From positions 1 to 64,000 of the forward strand of contig JAFEBH010000008.1 of NCBI GenBank assembly GCA_018242765.1: DNA of 64,000 nt, written 5' to 3'. The position numbers were made by a program, and so were the translations under genes. The notes below the pieces were generated by a model. That model had not been told where the DNA came from, ran no database searches, and saw nothing but the letters and a program-made list of their open reading frames with translations. The stretch's first letter is position 1; every line of letters starts with the position of its first letter. Shown in pieces: positions 19,560-28,514 of the stretch. The DNA comes from Nitrospira sp. GTDB lineage: Bacteria; Nitrospirota; Nitrospiria; Nitrospirales; Nitrospiraceae.

Positions 19560-21239
19560 TTACCGCGTGAGTTTGCGGTATCGAATCCGATGCGGCTGAT
19601 CGGCATCTTTGCCCAAGCGTTTCTTCCGGTCCGCTTCGTATTCGCTATAGTTCCCTTCGAACCACACGACCTTGCTGTCACCTTCAAAGGCCAGGATGTG
19701 CGTGGCGATGCGGTCGAGGAACCACCGGTCGTGGCTGCTGATCACGGCGCAGCCGGCGAAACTTTCGAGCCCTTCTTCAAGCGCGCGTAACGTATTCACA
19801 TCAAGATCGTTCGTCGGCTCGTCGAGGATAATCAGATTCGCACCTTCCTTGAGCATCCGTGCGAGATGAACGCGATTGCGCTCGCCCCCCGACAGATCCT
19901 TCACTTTCTTTTGTTGATCCGTCCCGGCAAAGTTGAACCGGGCACAATACCCGCGGGCATTCACTTCCGCTTTGCCGAGCTTGATCGTCTCTTGTCCATC
20001 GGAAATAATCTCGTACACCGACTTGTTCCCATCCAGACTGCGATCCTGATCGACGTAGCCGAGCTTCACCGTCTCGCCAACCTTGATCGTGCCGGCATCC
20101 GGCTTCTCCTTGCCGATGATCATCTTGAACATCGTGGTTTTTCCCGCACCGTTGGGACCAACCACGCCCACAATGCCGCCTTTCGGCAAGCTGAAATTCA
20201 CATTTTCATACAGCACTTTGTCACCGAAGCTCTTGCCGATTCCATTCGCTTCCACAACGACGTCACCCAAACGAGGCCCCGGCGGAATATAGATCTCCAG
20301 ATCTTCCGCCACCTGCTCCTGCTTTTGATTGACGAGTTCCTCGTAACGGCTCAACCGCGCTTTACCCTTGGACTGCCGGGCCTTCGGCGACATGCGGATC
20401 CATTCCAATTCATGTTCCAGCGTCTTCTTCCGCTTCGACTCGGCCTTTTCCTCTTTCTCCAACCGATCCTTCTTCTGCTCCAACCAGGAGCTGTAGTTGC
20501 CCTGGAAGGGAATCCCATGGCCTCGGTCCAACTCCAAAATCCAGCCAGCCACATTGTCCAAAAAGTACCGGTCGTGCGTCACCGCGATGACCGTACCCCT
20601 ATACTGTTGCAGGTGCTGCTCAAGCCACTGAACTGATTCAGCATCGAGATGGTTCGTCGGCTCGTCGAGCAAGAGAATATCCGGTTCTTGAATCATCAGG
20701 CGACAGAGCGCGACTCGGCGTTTTTCTCCACCAGAGAGCGTCCCAACCTTCTGATCGGCTGGCGGACAGCGCAAGGCGTCCATTGCGATATCGAGCTGGT
20801 TCTCCAGTTCCCAGCCGTTCGCCGCCTCGATCTTTTCTTGCAGCTGCGCCTGTTTGTCGAGCAGCTTTTCCATCGTATCGGGATCAGCAGATCCAATCTG
20901 GTTGCTCACGTCCTCGTATTCCTTCATCAAGGCGACCAGTTCGTGCTTCCCCTCTTCCACCACCTCCTTGACCGTCTTGTTCGGGTCGAGCTGCGGTTCC
21001 TGTTCGAGCAAACCTACGCTGTAGCCTTTGGATCTCGTAATCTCGCCCGTGTAGTTCGGATCCACACCTGCGATGATCTTCAACAGCGAACTCTTCCCCG
21101 AACCGTTCAAGCCGAGCACGCCGATCTTGGCACCGTAATAGAAACCCAGATAGATCTCCCGCAGCACCTGCCGCTTCGGCGGATAGACCTTCCCCACATT
21201 GACGAGTGAAAAAATCACCTGCTTATCGTTCGTGGCCAT
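19560..21239 (-). CDS. ettA: Energy-dependent translational throttle protein (ABC-F ATPase)
   Basis: A 559-residue ABC-F protein with two ATPase domains and no membrane segments. Walker A loops are GLNGSGKSS and GPNGAGKTT; ABC signatures are TLSGGEKRRVALC and DLSGGERNRVHLA; Walker B segments are DILLLDEPTNHLD and LIILDEPTNDLD. The linker has the arm insertion (EKKRK-type basic helix, MSPKARQSKGKARLSRYEEL) characteristic of EttA. It binds the ribosomal E site and gates the first elongation steps according to ATP/ADP ratio. ATG 21239 with GGAAGG upstream is used; a longer frame to 21296 lacks support. Confidence 0.93.
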   Translation of the reverse strand: MATNDKQVIFSLVNVGKVYPPKRQVLREIYLGFYYGAKIGVLGLNGSGKSSLLKIIAGVDPNYTGEITRSKGYSVGLLEQEPQLDPNKTVKEVVEEGKHELVALMKEYEDVSNQIGSADPDTMEKLLDKQAQLQEKIEAANGWELENQLDIAMDALRCPPADQKVGTLSGGEKRRVALCRLMIQEPDILLLDEPTNHLDAESVQWLEQHLQQYRGTVIAVTHDRYFLDNVAGWILELDRGHGIPFQGNYSSWLEQKKDRLEKEEKAESKRKKTLEHELEWIRMSPKARQSKGKARLSRYEELVNQKQEQVAEDLEIYIPPGPRLGDVVVEANGIGKSFGDKVLYENVNFSLPKGGIVGVVGPNGAGKTTMFKMIIGKEKPDAGTIKVGETVKLGYVDQDRSLDGNKSVYEIISDGQETIKLGKAEVNARGYCARFNFAGTDQQKKVKDLSGGERNRVHLARMLKEGANLIILDEPTNDLDVNTLRALEEGLESFAGCAVISSHDRWFLDRIATHILAFEGDSKVVWFEGNYSEYEADRKKRLGKDADQPHRIRYRKLTR

Positions 21240-21349
21240 GAGCGCTACCTTCCCCCCTACTCGGTGTTCTGGTGGTCCTAAATGAAGAGCGCACAATACC
21301 AGACAAGGCTTTTGATCACAACTGAACCAGCCTTCATACTGCCTTGAGA

Positions 21350-21403
21350 GGCAGGGAACTTTGCGATATGGTACCCTGCCATTTCCTACGTAGGAGGCCT
21401 CCT
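21350..21403 (+). promoter_or_regulatory. Palindromes just upstream of the TIR gene, one covering its ribosome binding site
   Basis: GGCAGGG (21350-21356) and CCCTGCC (21374-21380) form a 7-bp stem. Just after it, the 12-bp perfect palindrome AGGAGGCCTCCT (21392-21403) contains the AGGAGG ribosome binding site of the TIR gene (ATG at 21408). Folding of the mRNA could limit translation; this is inference from the sequence alone. Confidence 0.35.
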
Positions 21404-21407
21404 TCGA

Positions 21408-22367
21408 ATGCCCAGCGTCTTTCTCAGCTACTCACGCGCAGACCTACCGTTGATCGAGCAACTGGAGGCCCGCCTTCGCGCGTCGTCGTCCGAGATTTCC
21501 ATCTGGCGTGACCAGGAGAAGATTTATGGCGGGCAGAAATGGCCGAAGGTGTTGGGCGAGGCCATTGCGGATCAGGATGTCTTTCTGCTCGCCTGGTCGA
21601 AGCACGCGACCGCATCCCATTTCGTCGAGCTGGAATGGAATACCGCTATCGCGCTCAAGAAGACCATCATCCCCTGCCTACTTGATGGCACGCCCCTGGC
21701 TCCCTCGCTCAGAGCGTTTCATGGCTATCCAGTGCGGGATGTCGATGGGCTAGCCACCTCGTTGGCAACTGCGTCGCTGGCTGACCAAAGCAGACGAACG
21801 CCCGTCATTCACAAACTGAATGACATCACGGCGACGGAAGAGAACGCTGTGCTCACACAGGCCAAGGCCGTTTTCGCGCAGCAACAATGGACCATTCAAG
21901 GAAACGTCTACCAGGCTGCGGGCGATATCCACATCCACCATGAGCCGTCCACGCCAGCCGGAACAGTGAAAGTCAAACCGCTTGTCGAGAAGTGGCAGGC
22001 ATGGACTGGTCTGCTTGTGGCTCTTCTAACCGCAGCGACGCTCCTCACAGATCTTCCAGCGAAGTGGAGCGGGTCACCTCCCTTACCTGTGCCTTTAGAG
22101 CAACCACATGTGCCCTTTGAGCAACAGCTCTCAGGAACTGTACTGGACGAAGCAACCGGGGAACCTCTACAGGGCGTCGTCATCTCTCTGCCGGATTTCG
22201 ACATGAAGAAAACGACCGAATCAAATGGACACTTTCAGTTTCGGGTCACGAAGGAAAAACAAGCTCGGATCAAATTCGCAGCCCAGAAGAACGGCTACAA
22301 GAGTTACACAAACTACGCCACCCTGGGGAATACGGATCTCCGTTTCCCCATGGAGAAGGGGGAATAA
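21408..22367 (+). CDS. TIR-domain protein with membrane segment and carboxypeptidase-regulatory-like domain
   Basis: A 319-residue protein. Residues 3-115 are a TIR domain (SVFLSYSRADLPLIEQLEAR, IWRDQEKIYGGQKW, HFVELEWNTAIALKKTIIP); the Glu in LEWNTA is at the position of the catalytic Glu of NAD-cleaving TIRs. Next comes a short beta segment (WTIQGNVYQAAGDIHIH) of the kind found in effector-associated proteins, one hydrophobic helix (about 205-225, GLLVALLTAATLL), and a C-terminal beta-sandwich resembling carboxypeptidase regulatory domains (LSGTVLDEATGEPLQGVVIS). This puts the TIR in the cytoplasm and the sandwich outside the membrane. Its stop overlaps the next start by 1 bp, so the repeat protein downstream is very likely its partner. 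Confidence 0.82.
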   Translation: MPSVFLSYSRADLPLIEQLEARLRASSSEISIWRDQEKIYGGQKWPKVLGEAIADQDVFLLAWSKHATASHFVELEWNTAIALKKTIIPCLLDGTPLAPSLRAFHGYPVRDVDGLATSLATASLADQSRRTPVIHKLNDITATEENAVLTQAKAVFAQQQWTIQGNVYQAAGDIHIHHEPSTPAGTVKVKPLVEKWQAWTGLLVALLTAATLLTDLPAKWSGSPPLPVPLEQPHVPFEQQLSGTVLDEATGEPLQGVVISLPDFDMKKTTESNGHFQFRVTKEKQARIKFAAQKNGYKSYTNYATLGNTDLRFPMEKGE

Positions 22368-23674
22368 TGCGTACAAGGACCTCCTTGATTGTGCTCGTCC
22401 TGATGCTTCTGATGTCGGGAGGATTCGCGCGTGCAGAGAACTGGTTGCAGGGCCAAGTCCTGGAACAGTACGGCGACACGAAAAGACCGGCAACCGGTGC
22501 TCAGGTTTGGATCGTGAATGTCGGCAATCCTTATCTGACGCAATCGGACGGAGGCTATCGTGTGCTGGTACCCGATGCCATTCGAATCGGACAAACTATC
22601 GCGCTGTACGTCAAACGGAAGGGGTGGGCGATTGCTACACCCCTGGCCGGAAAAGTACAGCTCTCCTCTGAGCTTACGAGCGACATTGTCCTCGCGCCCG
22701 AGGCCTCTCCGGAATTTCTTTCACCGGCACAGGTTGACAAGCTCCTAGAGAGCCTGCCGGAGAAGCTCAAGAAACAGGTCACACTGAAAGGCAAGGACGG
22801 TGAGGTTGACCCAGTGCAGGTGGTGAAGGAATATGCGGCCACCCATGGACTGCCGGAACAAGAGGTCAGAGCCAAGGTCGAAGCGTTGGTCAGGCAGTAC
22901 GAGCAATCGGGTGACCGAGGGAAACAGTGCCTCGCCGCCATCTATCACAAGCAACTCAAACAAGCCGCTACGTGCCGCCAGGAAAACACGATCAGCAAGC
23001 TGGACCTGCTCAACCGGAAAAGCCAGGAGGTTGAAACTCTGTCCCGTTCGCTCCGGAAAAGCGACGCACCCAGAGAACCTAGTGTTGCAGGTAGATTCCT
23101 GGCGGCCATCCGAGGGCAGGCCGAATCCCAGCCCGTTCTCCGGACCGACTCACGACGCAATCGACCGGGGTTGTTCCTTGCCGGTGAGCCCCCGACCAAG
23201 ACCGCCGATCCCGCTCAATTGGAAGAGGCCAGGCGCCAGCTCATCCGACTCACGGAAGATGTCGTGGAGGATTTCCGACTCGCGGGACATGCGTATTACG
23301 CGAATTACGAGTTTGATCAGGCGTTGGCGGCCTATCAGGATGGCCTACGGTATGTGCCCAAACAAGAGATGCCGACCCTCTGGGCCACCCTCATGATCGA
23401 CATCGGCAACACACAGCGACACATCGCCGTTCGGTCGGAAGAGGCAGCCCTACATCAAAATCTCCGTGCCGCAGCCGTGGCCTTACGAGACGCCTGTACC
23501 GTGTACTCGAAGAAGGACTTTCCGGAGTTGTGGGCCAAGATCCAGAACAACTTGGGCAACGCGCTCCAGGAAGACGCCGAGCGCACTAGCGGACCGGAGG
23601 GGGCGAAGCTCTTCCGTGAGGCCGACGAAGCCTATCGGAAAGCCCAATCGGTCTCTCCAAGTCAGACGCCGTAA
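22367..23674 (+). CDS. Exported beta-domain/TPR protein (short paralogue)
   Basis: A 435-residue protein with a signal peptide (LIVLVLMLLMSGGFARA). Residues about 25-110 form a carboxypeptidase-regulatory-like beta domain (GAQVWIVNVGNPYLTQSDGG), followed by a helical region (LSPAQVDKLLESLPEKLKKQ) and one or two repeat units at the C-terminus (ELWAKIQNNLGNALQEDAER). It is a close paralogue of the first half of the 972-residue protein downstream. It starts on the TAATG shared with the TIR gene. Function unknown; the genetic coupling suggests it senses or binds something outside the cytoplasm for the TIR protein. Confidence 0.75.
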   Translation: MRTRTSLIVLVLMLLMSGGFARAENWLQGQVLEQYGDTKRPATGAQVWIVNVGNPYLTQSDGGYRVLVPDAIRIGQTIALYVKRKGWAIATPLAGKVQLSSELTSDIVLAPEASPEFLSPAQVDKLLESLPEKLKKQVTLKGKDGEVDPVQVVKEYAATHGLPEQEVRAKVEALVRQYEQSGDRGKQCLAAIYHKQLKQAATCRQENTISKLDLLNRKSQEVETLSRSLRKSDAPREPSVAGRFLAAIRGQAESQPVLRTDSRRNRPGLFLAGEPPTKTADPAQLEEARRQLIRLTEDVVEDFRLAGHAYYANYEFDQALAAYQDGLRYVPKQEMPTLWATLMIDIGNTQRHIAVRSEEAALHQNLRAAAVALRDACTVYSKKDFPELWAKIQNNLGNALQEDAERTSGPEGAKLFREADEAYRKAQSVSPSQTP

Positions 23675-23697
23675 GAAACAGCGAGACGGCCTTGGCA

Positions 23698-23823
23698 GGC
23701 TGCGGAAAAACTCGAGCTGTGTGCTTCGACTGGCCCAGCACGAACGGAAAACTTTCGCATATTCAACGGCTGTGCCGTTCGTCCTGAGGCTCTCGAAGGA
23801 TGAACGGCAGGCTTTCCGCAGCC
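23698..23823. repeat. REP-like palindromic element between two paralogous genes
   Basis: Outer inverted repeats GGCTGCGGAAA (23698-23708) and TTTCCGCAGCC (23813-23823) enclose an inner imperfect palindrome at 23775-23807 that begins CCGTTCGTCC and ends GGATGAACGG. The inner unit resembles the dispersed 'CGTTCG...CGAACG' REP sequences common in bacterial genomes. A related half-unit (AGCACGAACGG) is at about 23738. It sits in the 167-bp gap between the two duplicated genes and may form a stable mRNA hairpin that separates their expression. Confidence 0.65.
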
Positions 23824-23841
23824 TTGTAGAAAAGGGACCAG

Positions 23842-26760
23842 ATGCGCCTCGTTAGTTCCATCACCTTGCTCATCCTATTATTCATGATTCCTGCAGGAGT
23901 CGCGCAGGCTGAGAACTGGCTGCAGGGGCAAATACTTGAGAACCACGGTGACACGAGGAAACCGGCGGCCGGCGCGCAGGTCTGGATCGTGAACGTCGGC
24001 AATCCCTATCTGACGCAGGTGGATGGGGGCTATCGAGTGCTGGTGCCCGATGCATACCGGATCGGACAAACCATCGTGCTCTATGTCAAGCGCAGGGGGT
24101 GGGCCATTGCCACGCCAGTTGGAGGCAAAGTGGAGCTCAAGAAGGACTTCACAAGCGACATCGTCCTCTCGCCGGAAGCGTCTTCGGAATTTCTGTCCCC
24201 TGCACAGCTCGACAAGCTCTTGGAGAGCTTACCAGACAAGCTGAAAGGCCAGATCAAACCTGATGGCAAAGAGGGAAGCGCAGATCCGGCACAAGTGGTG
24301 AAAGACTATGCGAGCGAACATGGACTGCCCGAGGGAGAGGTGAACGCAAAGGTTGCCGCCCTCGTGAAGCAATACGAGCAATCGAGCGACTTGGGGAAAC
24401 AGTGCCTTGCCGCGATCTATCGAAAGGATTTGAAACAGGCCGCTGCACGATGCGAGCAGAATGCAACCCGCAAGATTGACTTGCTCAAGAAAAAGCGTCA
24501 GGAGGTTGAGACCCTATCCAAGGGCCATTTAAGAAGTGACTGTCCCGTTGAACCCTCGTTTGTATATGTGTCAGACAAAGTGATTCGCGTGACCAACTCT
24601 GGCAAGCGATTCCAACCCAACACCGAGACACGAGAGAGTCGCGTCCCACGCTTTGTGGTATCGCCCACTGGCAAACCTACCCCAGAACAATTAGATGAGG
24701 CGAAGCGCCAACTCCTCAAGCTCACCGAGGAAGTAGTGGCGGAATTCAAAGCCACCGGTGATACCTATTACGCCAACTACCAATTCGACAAGGCACTTGT
24801 CTCATACAAAGAAGGCTTCAGTTATGTCGAGATGAAAGACCTTCCGACCCTCTGGGCAGACATGCAATGGCTGATTGGCGTGGCGAATTGGCAAATAGGC
24901 ATCAGAACAAAAGACGCTGCCATTCAGGAGCATTTGGCAGAAGCGGTGAATAGATATGGTGCGGCGCAAACTATCTATACAAAGACGGAGTTTCCCGAAG
25001 CCTGGGCTGAAATCGAGAACGCCCTGGGCGCTGCACTGCAGGACCAAGGCACCCGCACCGGCAGCGAGGCCGGGACCCAGCTCCTCGACCAGGCCGTCGT
25101 GGCCTATCGAGCCGCCTTGACCGTCCGCACAAAAGACACGCTCCCGCAGCAGTGGGCCATGACCCAGAACAACCTCGGCACCGTGCTGTCGGACCAAGGC
25201 ACGCGCACCGGCGGCGAGGCCGGCACTCAACTCCTCGCCCAGGCCGTCGCGGCCTATCGGGCCGCCTTGACCGTCTACACCAAAGACCAGCTGCCCCAAG
25301 ACTGGGCCAGGACCCAGAACAATCTCGGCGTCGTGCTGCGCCACCAAGGCAGCCGCACCGACGGCGAGGCCGGTACGCAGCTCCTTGGCCAGGCCGTCGT
25401 GGCCTATCAAGCCGCCTTGACCGTCCGCACAAAAGACACGCTCCCGCAGCAGTGGGCCGGGACCCAGATGAACCTCGGCGTCGTGCTGAAGGAGCAAGGC
25501 ACGCGCATCAGCGGCGAGGCCGGCACGCAGCTCCTCGCCCAAGCCGTCACGGCCTATCGAGCCGCCTTGACCGTCTACACCAAAGACCAGCTGCCCCAAG
25601 ACTGGGCCAAGACCCAGAACAATCTCGGCATTGTGCTGCGCAACCAAGGCAGCCGCACCGACGGCAAGGCCGGTACGCAGCTCCTTGGCCAGGCCGTCGT
25701 GGCCTATCAAGCCGCCTTGACCGTCCGCACCAAAGACCAGCTGCCCCAAGACTGGGCCATGACCCAGAACAACCTCGGCGTCGTGCTGCAGGAGCAAGGC
25801 ACTCGCGCCAGCGGCGAGGCCGGCATGCAGCTCCTCGCCCAAGCCGTCACGGCCTATCGAGCCGCCTTGACCGTCTACACCAAAGACCAGCTGCCCCAAG
25901 ACTGGACCAGGACCCAGAACAATCTCGGCATTGTGCTGCACAACCAAGGGGTCAGGGCCAGCGGAACGGATAGCACGCACCTCCTCCAAGCAGCCGAGGC
26001 CGCCTATCGCGAGACCCTCACGGTCTACACGAAAGACGCGCTCCCGCAGAACTGGGCCATGATTCAGAACAAACTCGGCCTCGTACTGAGCGACCAAGGG
26101 CGGCGGACGACCGGGGCCGACAGCATGCGGTTGCTTCAAGCGGCTGAGGCCGCCTACCGCCAGGCCTTGACGGTCTACACGAAAGCGTTGCTCCCCCAAG
26201 ATTGGGCCAGAACCCAGATGAATCTCGGCACCGTGCTCAGCGACCAAGGGGTCCGGGTCAGCGGAATGGACAGTACGCGCCTCCTTCAGGCAGCCGAGGC
26301 CGCGTTACTCGAGACCTTCACGGTCTACACAAAGGAACAGTTTCCACAAGCCTGGATTGATACTTCCGGCAGTCTCACAGAAACTTTGTTCCTTAGTAGC
26401 CAATTCGCCAAGACACGCGATCACCTCGCGATGTTACTAGACCACCCAGATCTGGGACCTTCAAATGCTATCGCCTTACTTGCCATTGGAATTTCGAATT
26501 CAGTGGCTCTTGGAACCGTTGAGCGAACACAGACAGAGTTGGCAAGGACCTTGTCCCTACTCTCTCAACAAGGCTCGGATTTCTTTTTGACGTGGGACTT
26601 CAGCTCAATCATTACCTTCATCGACAAGAATCCGATCTTTGCCAAGCACCGCCGATGGCTCATTGAGCTGATCAAGTCATTTGAGAGCGGGCAGCGGGAT
26701 GAAATGTTAACTGCTGTCCAAACCGCGAGAGCGGCTTTTCGAAAGGCTACGAAACCCTAG
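23842..26760 (+). CDS. Exported repeat protein with ten near-identical 50-residue units
   Basis: A 972-residue protein with a signal peptide (SSITLLILLFMIPAGVAQA). The first 380 residues parallel the upstream paralogue (GAQVWIVNVGNPYLTQVDGG, LSPAQLDKLLESLPDKLKGQ). Then come about ten TPR-like units of exactly 50 residues of the form AALTVYTKDQLPQDWAxTQN followed by NLG.VL..QG; two unit types alternate (VYTKDQLPQDW and VRTKDTLPQQW). The last 140 residues are non-repetitive and helical. Similar repeat arrays occur in bacterial conflict and signalling proteins, where they bind partners. Ribosome binding is weak (AAAAGGGA). Near-identity of the units at DNA level points to recent expansion or gene conversion. 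Confidence 0.8.
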   Translation: MRLVSSITLLILLFMIPAGVAQAENWLQGQILENHGDTRKPAAGAQVWIVNVGNPYLTQVDGGYRVLVPDAYRIGQTIVLYVKRRGWAIATPVGGKVELKKDFTSDIVLSPEASSEFLSPAQLDKLLESLPDKLKGQIKPDGKEGSADPAQVVKDYASEHGLPEGEVNAKVAALVKQYEQSSDLGKQCLAAIYRKDLKQAAARCEQNATRKIDLLKKKRQEVETLSKGHLRSDCPVEPSFVYVSDKVIRVTNSGKRFQPNTETRESRVPRFVVSPTGKPTPEQLDEAKRQLLKLTEEVVAEFKATGDTYYANYQFDKALVSYKEGFSYVEMKDLPTLWADMQWLIGVANWQIGIRTKDAAIQEHLAEAVNRYGAAQTIYTKTEFPEAWAEIENALGAALQDQGTRTGSEAGTQLLDQAVVAYRAALTVRTKDTLPQQWAMTQNNLGTVLSDQGTRTGGEAGTQLLAQAVAAYRAALTVYTKDQLPQDWARTQNNLGVVLRHQGSRTDGEAGTQLLGQAVVAYQAALTVRTKDTLPQQWAGTQMNLGVVLKEQGTRISGEAGTQLLAQAVTAYRAALTVYTKDQLPQDWAKTQNNLGIVLRNQGSRTDGKAGTQLLGQAVVAYQAALTVRTKDQLPQDWAMTQNNLGVVLQEQGTRASGEAGMQLLAQAVTAYRAALTVYTKDQLPQDWTRTQNNLGIVLHNQGVRASGTDSTHLLQAAEAAYRETLTVYTKDALPQNWAMIQNKLGLVLSDQGRRTTGADSMRLLQAAEAAYRQALTVYTKALLPQDWARTQMNLGTVLSDQGVRVSGMDSTRLLQAAEAALLETFTVYTKEQFPQAWIDTSGSLTETLFLSSQFAKTRDHLAMLLDHPDLGPSNAIALLAIGISNSVALGTVERTQTELARTLSLLSQQGSDFFLTWDFSSIITFIDKNPIFAKHRRWLIELIKSFESGQRDEMLTAVQTARAAFRKATKP
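24961..26370 (+). repeat. 150-bp tandem coding repeat with a 300-bp higher-order period
   Basis: The line starting GCCGCCTTGACCGTC recurs at 25111, 25261, 25411, 25561, 25711 and 25861, exactly 150 bp apart, with more diverged units at 24961, 26011, 26161 and 26311. Within 25111-25860, alternate units are most alike, giving a 300-bp super-period. Central units differ at only a few positions. Confidence 0.9.
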
Positions 26761-26820
26761 GCGGAAGGCTTGATTGCCTGGCGCTTTCTTGCCTGGGTTA
26801 GGATGCAGTTGATCTCTTTA

Positions 26821-26988
26821 CTAAATCCCCAGCTCTTCCGACCACCGCACTTCAGATTCGTCGAGAAGCTCTTCCAAACAGGTAAAGCAGGAGAAGGGAA
26901 ATCGATCGACGGGGATCGCGCAGACTTCTCCGACCGGCGACTCTTCCAGAGCCGGACCGCCACACTCTTTGTGAATCAAGACGAGCAT
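26821..26988 (-). CDS. Small cysteine-containing protein, possible metal-binding
   Basis: A 55-residue frame on the minus strand: starts MLVLIHKECGGPALEESPVG, then VCAIPVDRFPFSCFTCLEEL and an acidic tail. Four cysteines (Cys9, Cys23, Cys34, Cys37) with a CxxC pair suggest a small zinc ribbon. GGGGTGAG lies upstream at slightly long distance. Composition and cysteine spacing look like a genuine gene. It is convergent with the repeat-protein gene and not part of an obvious operon. Confidence 0.6.
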   Translation of the reverse strand: MLVLIHKECGGPALEESPVGEVCAIPVDRFPFSCFTCLEELLDESEVRWSEELGI

Positions 26989-27252
26989 CGGACGTCTCTC
27001 ACCCCTTGGCCCAATAGTATCATGATCCGGGTTTACTGAGCCGCTGTTCGCACTGTGGTCAGGCTTTCTTGATTCGCGACACCATATCGCACATCTTTTC
27101 TCATTATAGCGATCACTTTTGCACCTTGCACGTCATCACTGAAGGAAGAAGAAATCAGAAATAAGTGATTGGCCGGCGACGCGACTTTTGGTACAGTGCT
27201 GGGCCGAATTGTCGGTAGAATCCTGGTCAGGTTGAGGAGGATCACGCCAAGA

Positions 27253-28176
27253 ATGAGAACGATCATTACGTACAGGCCGCTCAGGCCGTTCCTGGCTATA
27301 GAAGGGTGTGCCCTTGCTCTTGTGTTGCTGCTCGCTTCCGGCTGTGCCGTTGCCAAAAGCACATCAGCCCCCATGACGTCCCAACCCGCACAGCAGCCCC
27401 AGGGCATACTGCCGCCTGAAGCCTCCTCCCAAACACCGCCTCCTGAAACCGTTACGGATTCCTCTCCAGATGAACCCTTCGATCCCTTCGCCAAATCGGA
27501 TGTGGAGGGGATAGAAGAGTATGATCCCTGGGAGCCGATGAATGCCAAATTCTTTGAGTTCAATCGGCAACTCGATCGGTGGATACTCAAGCCGGTTGCC
27601 AAAGGCTACAACGCCGTCGTCCCGAATATCGTCCAAGTCGGTGTCAGTAACGTCTTCTACAATAGTCGTGTAACCCCGCGACTCCTGAATAACCTGTTCC
27701 AAGGGAAATTCAAAGGCGCCGGGATTGAAGCGGGACGGTTTCTTATTAACACAACGGTTGGGATCGGTGGGTTTTTCGATGTCGCCCAACGGTTCAATCT
27801 CACTACACCGGAAGAGGATACCGGGCAGACACTCGGATTTTACGGGGTGAAGCCTGGTCCCTACCTGATGGTGCCGCTGCTAGGCCCCTATACGGTTCGA
27901 GACCTTATCGGGTATGGCGGGGATATCGCGCTCAATCCGATTTATTGGCTCATCCTGCCCACCATGCATAACATCCATTCGATTCCGACAGTGGTGGATG
28001 TTGATGAACGAGTGGCCACGTATGCTATCTCGATCGGTGCGCGTGCGACAGAGATCGTCAATGACCGTTCGCTGAATCTAGAAAAGTTTCAAGGCGTCGA
28101 AGAATCCACCCTAGATCTCTATGCCGCAGTAAGAAATGCCTACCTGCAGAAACGAGCTAAAGCAATCCGTGAATAG
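27253..28176 (+). CDS. mlaA: MlaA-family outer-membrane lipid-asymmetry lipoprotein
   Basis: A 307-residue lipoprotein; the lipobox LLASGC places the lipidated Cys at 31. The MlaA (VacJ) domain starts at EEYDPWEPMNAKFFEFNRQL and continues with RLLNNLFQGKFKGAGIEAGR, EDTGQTLGFYGVKPGPYLMV and ALNPIYWL. MlaA removes misplaced phospholipids from the outer leaflet of the outer membrane and hands them to MlaC. A proline/glutamine-rich linker (about 35-70) separates the lipid anchor from the domain. Start chosen at the ATG with GAGGAGG 12 bases upstream. No other mla genes are adjacent. Confidence 0.92.
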   Translation: MRTIITYRPLRPFLAIEGCALALVLLLASGCAVAKSTSAPMTSQPAQQPQGILPPEASSQTPPPETVTDSSPDEPFDPFAKSDVEGIEEYDPWEPMNAKFFEFNRQLDRWILKPVAKGYNAVVPNIVQVGVSNVFYNSRVTPRLLNNLFQGKFKGAGIEAGRFLINTTVGIGGFFDVAQRFNLTTPEEDTGQTLGFYGVKPGPYLMVPLLGPYTVRDLIGYGGDIALNPIYWLILPTMHNIHSIPTVVDVDERVATYAISIGARATEIVNDRSLNLEKFQGVEESTLDLYAAVRNAYLQKRAKAIRE

Positions 28177-28514
28177 CCCCCACTCTGGATCGCGCTGATT
28201 TCCAGACAACTCGCGGCCCTAACAACTACCACGCGCAGCTGCCTCTCGGCAGCAGCCGCCATTTTCATTCGCATCTGATTGGCATGAGGATGAGGCCGTT
28301 ACTGGTTAGTCTGCTGATGAGGCTCACAAAAGAGACCAAGAATCCTGGCAGAACTACCCATAGGGCTAATCTCGACGAGATGGCGAGTTAACCCGAACCA
28401 CAGATCGCACACAACAGACCGCGGTTCCCATCCCGACCAACCCGAGGATCTTCAGCCGAGATGGGTTACCTTGCTCCGCAAGCAATAGCCTCTTGGAAGC
28501 AGCGCAGACAATTC

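Noticed and set aside
19866-20636. A 256-codon plus-strand frame opposite ettA
   Set aside because: Antisense shadow; the minus-strand frame has all ABC-F motifs.
25152-25973. A 273-codon plus-strand frame rich in Arg, Pro and His
   Set aside because: Another frame of the same repeats; low-complexity composition and no start site.
24802-26247. A 481-codon minus-strand frame with repeated PVLGQLVFGVDGQGG units
   Set aside because: It is the antisense shadow of the GC-rich 150-bp repeats of the plus-strand protein, which has a signal peptide and sense-strand homology to its paralogue.
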